Below are positions 60,001 to 64,000 of a stretch of DNA of 64,000 nucleotides, piece after piece. Each line of letters begins with the position of its first letter. The first letter of the stretch is position 1. The stretch comes from Cloeon dipterum. Lineage: Eukaryota; Arthropoda; Insecta; Ephemeroptera; Baetidae. Location: the NCBI RefSeq assembly GCF_949628265.1, contig NC_088790.1, positions 16,496,545 to 16,560,544 of the forward strand, written 5' to 3'. A program made the position numbers and the translations under genes. The notes under the pieces were generated by a model, which saw only the letters and a program-made list of their open reading frames with translations, was not told the DNA's origin and ran no database searches.

Positions 60001-63000
60001 CGATTTCCTGCTCGGCCGGAGGCAGCAACGCGGAAAGCAGCACTTCTTTTCTCGAACCGGCGCGAGAAGGAAAACGTACATTCTGCTCCTTTTTTGTGGC
60101 GGACGCGACCGCCGATCGGCAGCATTTCCCGTGCGTTCGTTCTTTGGGCACCAAAGTGGAGCGAGTGACCGAGAGCAGCAACCACGGTCGCACCGCAGGC
60201 AGCACACCGCTCTGACCATGACTTAACCTTTCGCCGGGCTAACCTTCAAACCGCGCGCGCGCTCTCTTCCTTTTTCGTTTTTTCCCTCGCCACCAAAACA
60301 CGATCGGGGCCTTGAAGAGACGGCCGAGCCAAATTATCTCAAAGCACAAGTGCAGGCCCTCCGGAGGCAAAAAGTTCCTGACCAGTCGGCACAGCAGCAA
60401 TTATCGGCCGCTTTCTTGCTCACCCTGCGCCTTTTTCGCTCGCCAATTCCTTTCGGGTCAGCCCAGCAATGCTGCTAAGCGGCAGTTAGCAGCAAGGAAT
60501 AAACGATAAAAGCTTTTTGACTTTGCCATTACTTCAATTTAATTAACTAATTGCTAGCTTTACAAACTCTAAACACAAATTTTTTTCGCAGAGATAATCT
60601 AGTAAAATTATTAATTTTCAAATAAACAAATGAAATTACCAATTAATTATTAACGCAATGAGCTCGCGGCGTGAACATCTTTCCTTAGTTAAAAAGAAGT
60701 AAAACTTCAGATCGGAAATATTTTTATTAAGTTTTATTCTTCAAGACGAAGTGTGTTTTTATTGCCCCCTTTTTCATTTTACAACTGTTCAAATTTGAGT
60801 TCAAACGATAAGAAATGTCGTTGAATGACTTATATGGCTCAAAACTATTAGGTCAGAACATAATCGGTAAGCCCCTTAACAGTTACTATCATCAGACTTC
60901 AGACTGTATTCCGTTACCTGAAAGTCTTGTGAAATAGATTAAAATATTGAAATAAAGTGCAAATTTTATAAGCTTTATTTTATTTAAAATCATAAGCATG
61001 TGATAAAGGGTAATAAGCTAAAAACTCAACTCAAGCGGGCAAAAGCAAGCAGTTCTGTTGTCATGAAAAAATTGTTGTAAACAACGAAGTCGGAGATAAG
61101 CGATAATATGAATTTGAAAGGTTCCTTGTTATCCGATCCAAGTGGTAAACACGGTCTTTTGTTTCAATAACAGGCACATCCCATGATATGGGTCAACTTT
61201 CAAACCAAAGCTGGAAATTCAATTTGTTGCAGACATTGAATTTATTTTTTTTTTCGATGTTTTGGCAGAGTTTGAAATCTAAAGGAAAATAAATTTTTTG
61301 AGTTCAATGTGGATGATTTTGTCAAAACAACATTCGCCCTGCTCCTTTTATATAAATCATTATAAACTCAACTTTTAAAAAAATATCAAATAGGGAAAAG
61401 ATAGGATCGTGTAGCTTTTATGGAAATCTTCCACAAGGATTTAGAAAAATTCAGTCAGGGTGCTATCATTAAAAGGAAAATTCATCATTTTATCGGTTCA
61501 TTCCAGTGCTTTCTGAAAATATTAAGTGGTTTTCTAGATTTTATAGTTTCACATAATTTTGTGTGTTGCATGTGAATACCTTTCCTAGCAAGTGCGAGGG
61601 AATTCGGATTTATTTTGATTTTCAAATTCTATTTTTGATTCTATTGAAAGAGCCCACTTAATAAAGTCTCAATAACATATATTTTTTTAACAATTTAAAA
61701 GCTGAATTTCGCAGCTGCCCCGAAATGCTGCCCCTCGGCATCGAAAACCAGATTTGGCATTTCCGAAGCTGCTGCTTTGTGGTGTGGCTCTTGGCCGCTT
61801 ACTTCCGCTGACGATGCGGAAGGTAAAAAGGTCGGCTTGCGAAAGACGCGCGCGTTGGCCAAGCAGAGACTTATTTGTGCACAACAAATGTGTGTGTGTA
61901 TCCACTCGAGGCGTACAATGGCATTGCCTCGCCGCACGGCGAAGGACAAAAGATCGCGAGCGTTTTTCACAAACCGTGCAAGAGTGCTTTGTGTGCTTTG
62001 CAACAATGCTTTTACTGACCGCCCGTCCGTCCGCGCGTCCCGGGAAATTACGCAACAGATCGCGTCGCGAATATTGATATCTCCGCCGCGCGCTCTTTTC
62101 CTTTGCTTTGAATGCGCTGCCCGTGCCTCTCTCACCCAGACAAATTCATCACTCATCAGAGCTAGAGCTATTGATTTTTCTGCATTGCTTTCCAATTAGA
62201 AAAGCTTTCAGCTTTATTTAAAACAGGTTTCACACTGCATTTTTTAATTTCAATCAATGGGTCTCGGTAAAATAATTATCTGTGTTTTCTTTTCACATTC
62301 AGGAAAAAGAAGCAAAAATCGACAAAAAGGGCAATTAATTCTACCGGCGAAAACAGATAAGGGCGACGCATTAAATCGAGAATTAAATAAATAGCGAAAC
62401 AGAAAATATGAAAGAAGAAAAGGTGCCACAAGAAAACAAATTTAGAGACAGGTACTGGTAAATTTAGAAATATTTCGAATTTGACAAAACTGGGTACATG
62501 CCAACCCTGCAGCAAATTACGAAAATTCTGGAATGATTTCTCGTTAATTTCCAAAGGTGCAGTCCAGCTGACTCTTAAATTTGCTAATTTTTGCTCCTCA
62601 TTAACTTCTCCCTTTCTTCTTCTTCTTTTTTTTATAAATTAGACGATTTAATATACAACATATTTGGAAATACTGAAAGTTTTTCGAAACATATGTTTCA
62701 ACTCACTTGTCCCGTTTATCCTCTTTAAATAAAATAATATCATCAATTTGTACATTTTGGCAAATGTCACAATATACAATAACCTCAAAAGAATTAGAAC
62801 AAATGGTCGTTTAGGGAAGCTGTGCTATACAGATACTAAAAAAAAACCGGAAAATCCTTGTTGCTAATGCATAGGTCAATCTCTAAGGATTCAGTTAAAG
62901 CCTAAATTGACCTTGGTAGCACTGTAATTTTTTTAGAAAAGTGGCTGCATAGTTAACATAATTTGTAAATGGCGAGGACTGTCTCCTTACTTGTAATCTT

Positions 63001-63480
63001 AATTTATTCCACAATAAAGAGTTTTCTCCAAAAATTGTCATACATACACCGTTGGATAGATCTTGACGAAACAAATTGAAATCTTCCTAAGAATGTAATC
63101 AAGCGCTGTAAATTTTGGAGAAATTTTGAAAATTTTAATATTTAGTATAGCAGGCCAGCAGGGTCCTATTTTGATCATTGCAAATCGCAGATAAATTGTT
63201 GCCAACAATGCTGAGAATTTTCAATTGTTGCCCTATATCAATCCGTTCTGAGGAAAATTAGGTATTTTAAATTAGGAACTTTCAAGGAACAAATGAATTG
63301 TAACTGAATTATTTGTTTCTTTAAAATATTATAAAAAAAATAGAAACTGCAACAACGATCATAGTCACGTGTTTGTCATCAAGGAAGTTCTCTAAGGAAA
63401 TACAATATTTTCACAACTGGTGAGACCATTGATCGAAAATTTAAAAACACCGAGGCACAAGAAGGAATAAAGTTTCTCAC
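57001..63480. other. Non-coding stretch with several CpG-richer patches
   Basis: GC-richer patches lie near 58380-58950, 59820-60480 and 61700-62160. Frames in them overlap on several strands, with no recognisable domain. A weak donor GAGCAG|GTGAGG follows 58687. A repeat copy with a hammerhead-like core lies at 59365-59580 and a decayed repeat at 62851-62898. No complete gene or RNA gene was found. Confidence 0.5.
59365..59580 (+). mobile_element. Dispersed repeat with decayed hammerhead-like core, copy 2
   Basis: It is related to the insertion at 39898-40180: both share AATACT, TTTTGTTT, GGAG and TACTGCTGATGAGGC, then CCGAAACAGCT and CTG. CTGATGAG is at 59531-59538 and CGAAAC at 59550-59555. 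The stem II between them has lost pairing, so this copy is probably inactive. Confidence 0.4.
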
Positions 63481-63640
63481 TTGACGCGGTTCGCCGGCAA
63501 CTCTGATTGTGAGAGATTCGTTCTGCCAGAATTCCCTGGCCGCGGTACTGGTACACTGAGTTGCTGCTCGCTGACTCACAAAGGACATTTATAAACTACC
63601 TTTCTCGCCGCTTCTTCTCTCTCACTCATTATAAAAATCA
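63481..63640 (-). promoter_or_regulatory. Possible TATA promoter and first exon on the minus strand
   Basis: On the minus strand, TTTATAAT near 63627-63637 and TTTATAAATG near 63588-63597 could act as TATA boxes. A donor CAA|GTGAGA ends a possible exon at 63481. An ATG at 63588 opens a frame across the donor, but the peptide is not recognisable. No downstream exon was found. Confidence 0.25.
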
Positions 63641-64000
63641 CCGACAGACGCCGTCATCGAGCAACCGGAAATCTGTCACAAGCGGCGCATTGTAAATCCT
63701 CACGCCGGCGGGATTGGCAAATGACAGGCGCCGCTCGCATGTCGATCGCATCCGGCTAACCTGCAGTCTGAACTGACCTTTGATCACAAACAGCACTATC
63801 AGTTCCAACGCACTAAAGTGGCACGAGTCAGAGGATTTATTGCTCTTTAAAGATGTCTCTTCCCAGAACTGTTATTTGGAGACGGTAGTTACATGGTTTA
63901 GTCGGTTCATGAAATCGGTAATTGATACTTACTTGCCACGCATTCCATGATTTAAAGTATGTTTGGACGTTGATTCAACGAAAATAAGTCTATGTTTGCT
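63641..64000. other. Window end, no feature seen
   Basis: A moderately GC-rich start (to about 63780) passes into AT-rich sequence. Nothing supportable was seen. Confidence 0.6.

Noticed and set aside
61687..62199. Frames of 107-166 residues on both strands
   Set aside because: Composition-driven, with no motif or splice partner.

Overview
This is a eukaryotic genomic window, almost certainly from an arthropod and most likely an insect. It is AT-rich with no obvious CpG depletion. It carries five recognisable multi-exon genes split by GT-AG introns, large intergenic spaces, dinucleotide microsatellites and decayed dispersed repeats. Species cannot be fixed from the sequence alone. There is no prokaryotic operon, CRISPR array or rRNA, and I found no convincing tRNA.

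Layout. About 1-18.7 kb holds little coding sequence: one acidic first coding exon of an unidentified minus-strand gene (4816-4995), CpG-rich promoter-like patches (about 7.0-7.9 kb), a 193-bp (TC)n tract at 14.8-15.0 kb and two inverted-repeat structures at 15.6-16.7 kb. From 18.76 to 23.43 kb (+) lies a proton-coupled amino acid transporter of the SLC36 family; its first exon was not found. From 25.76 to 27.96 kb (-) lies a small lysine-rich single-pass membrane protein, perhaps metadherin/LYRIC-like. From 28.97 to 32.67 kb (+) lies MIC60/mitofilin, the core MICOS subunit of mitochondrial cristae. From 34.34 to 37.00 kb (-) lies an alpha/epsilon-type sarcoglycan. From 38.22 to 47.45 kb, or 47.78 kb (+), lies INPP5A, the type I inositol polyphosphate 5-phosphatase. 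Sarcoglycan and INPP5A are head to head across about 1.2 kb. From 47.8 to 64 kb I found no complete gene, but CpG-rich patches end in strong splice donors and could be alternative first exons of a gene beyond the window.

The five genes do not form a pathway. They are housekeeping, transport, mitochondrial, muscle-membrane and signalling genes that happen to be neighbours. The most interesting signals are these: INPP5A appears to have three alternative 3' ends (soluble, prenylated CaaX, and a PDZ-ligand-like tail); its long tail carries an acidic WFEL LIR-like motif; the sarcoglycan tail has a dystroglycan-like PPPY motif; INPP5A intron 1 holds a tandem triplication around a palindromic GATCAGCTGATC element; and a dispersed repeat carries a hammerhead-ribozyme core.

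Exon boundaries were read by eye from splice signals, reading-phase continuity and family similarity. Individual boundaries may be off by a base.
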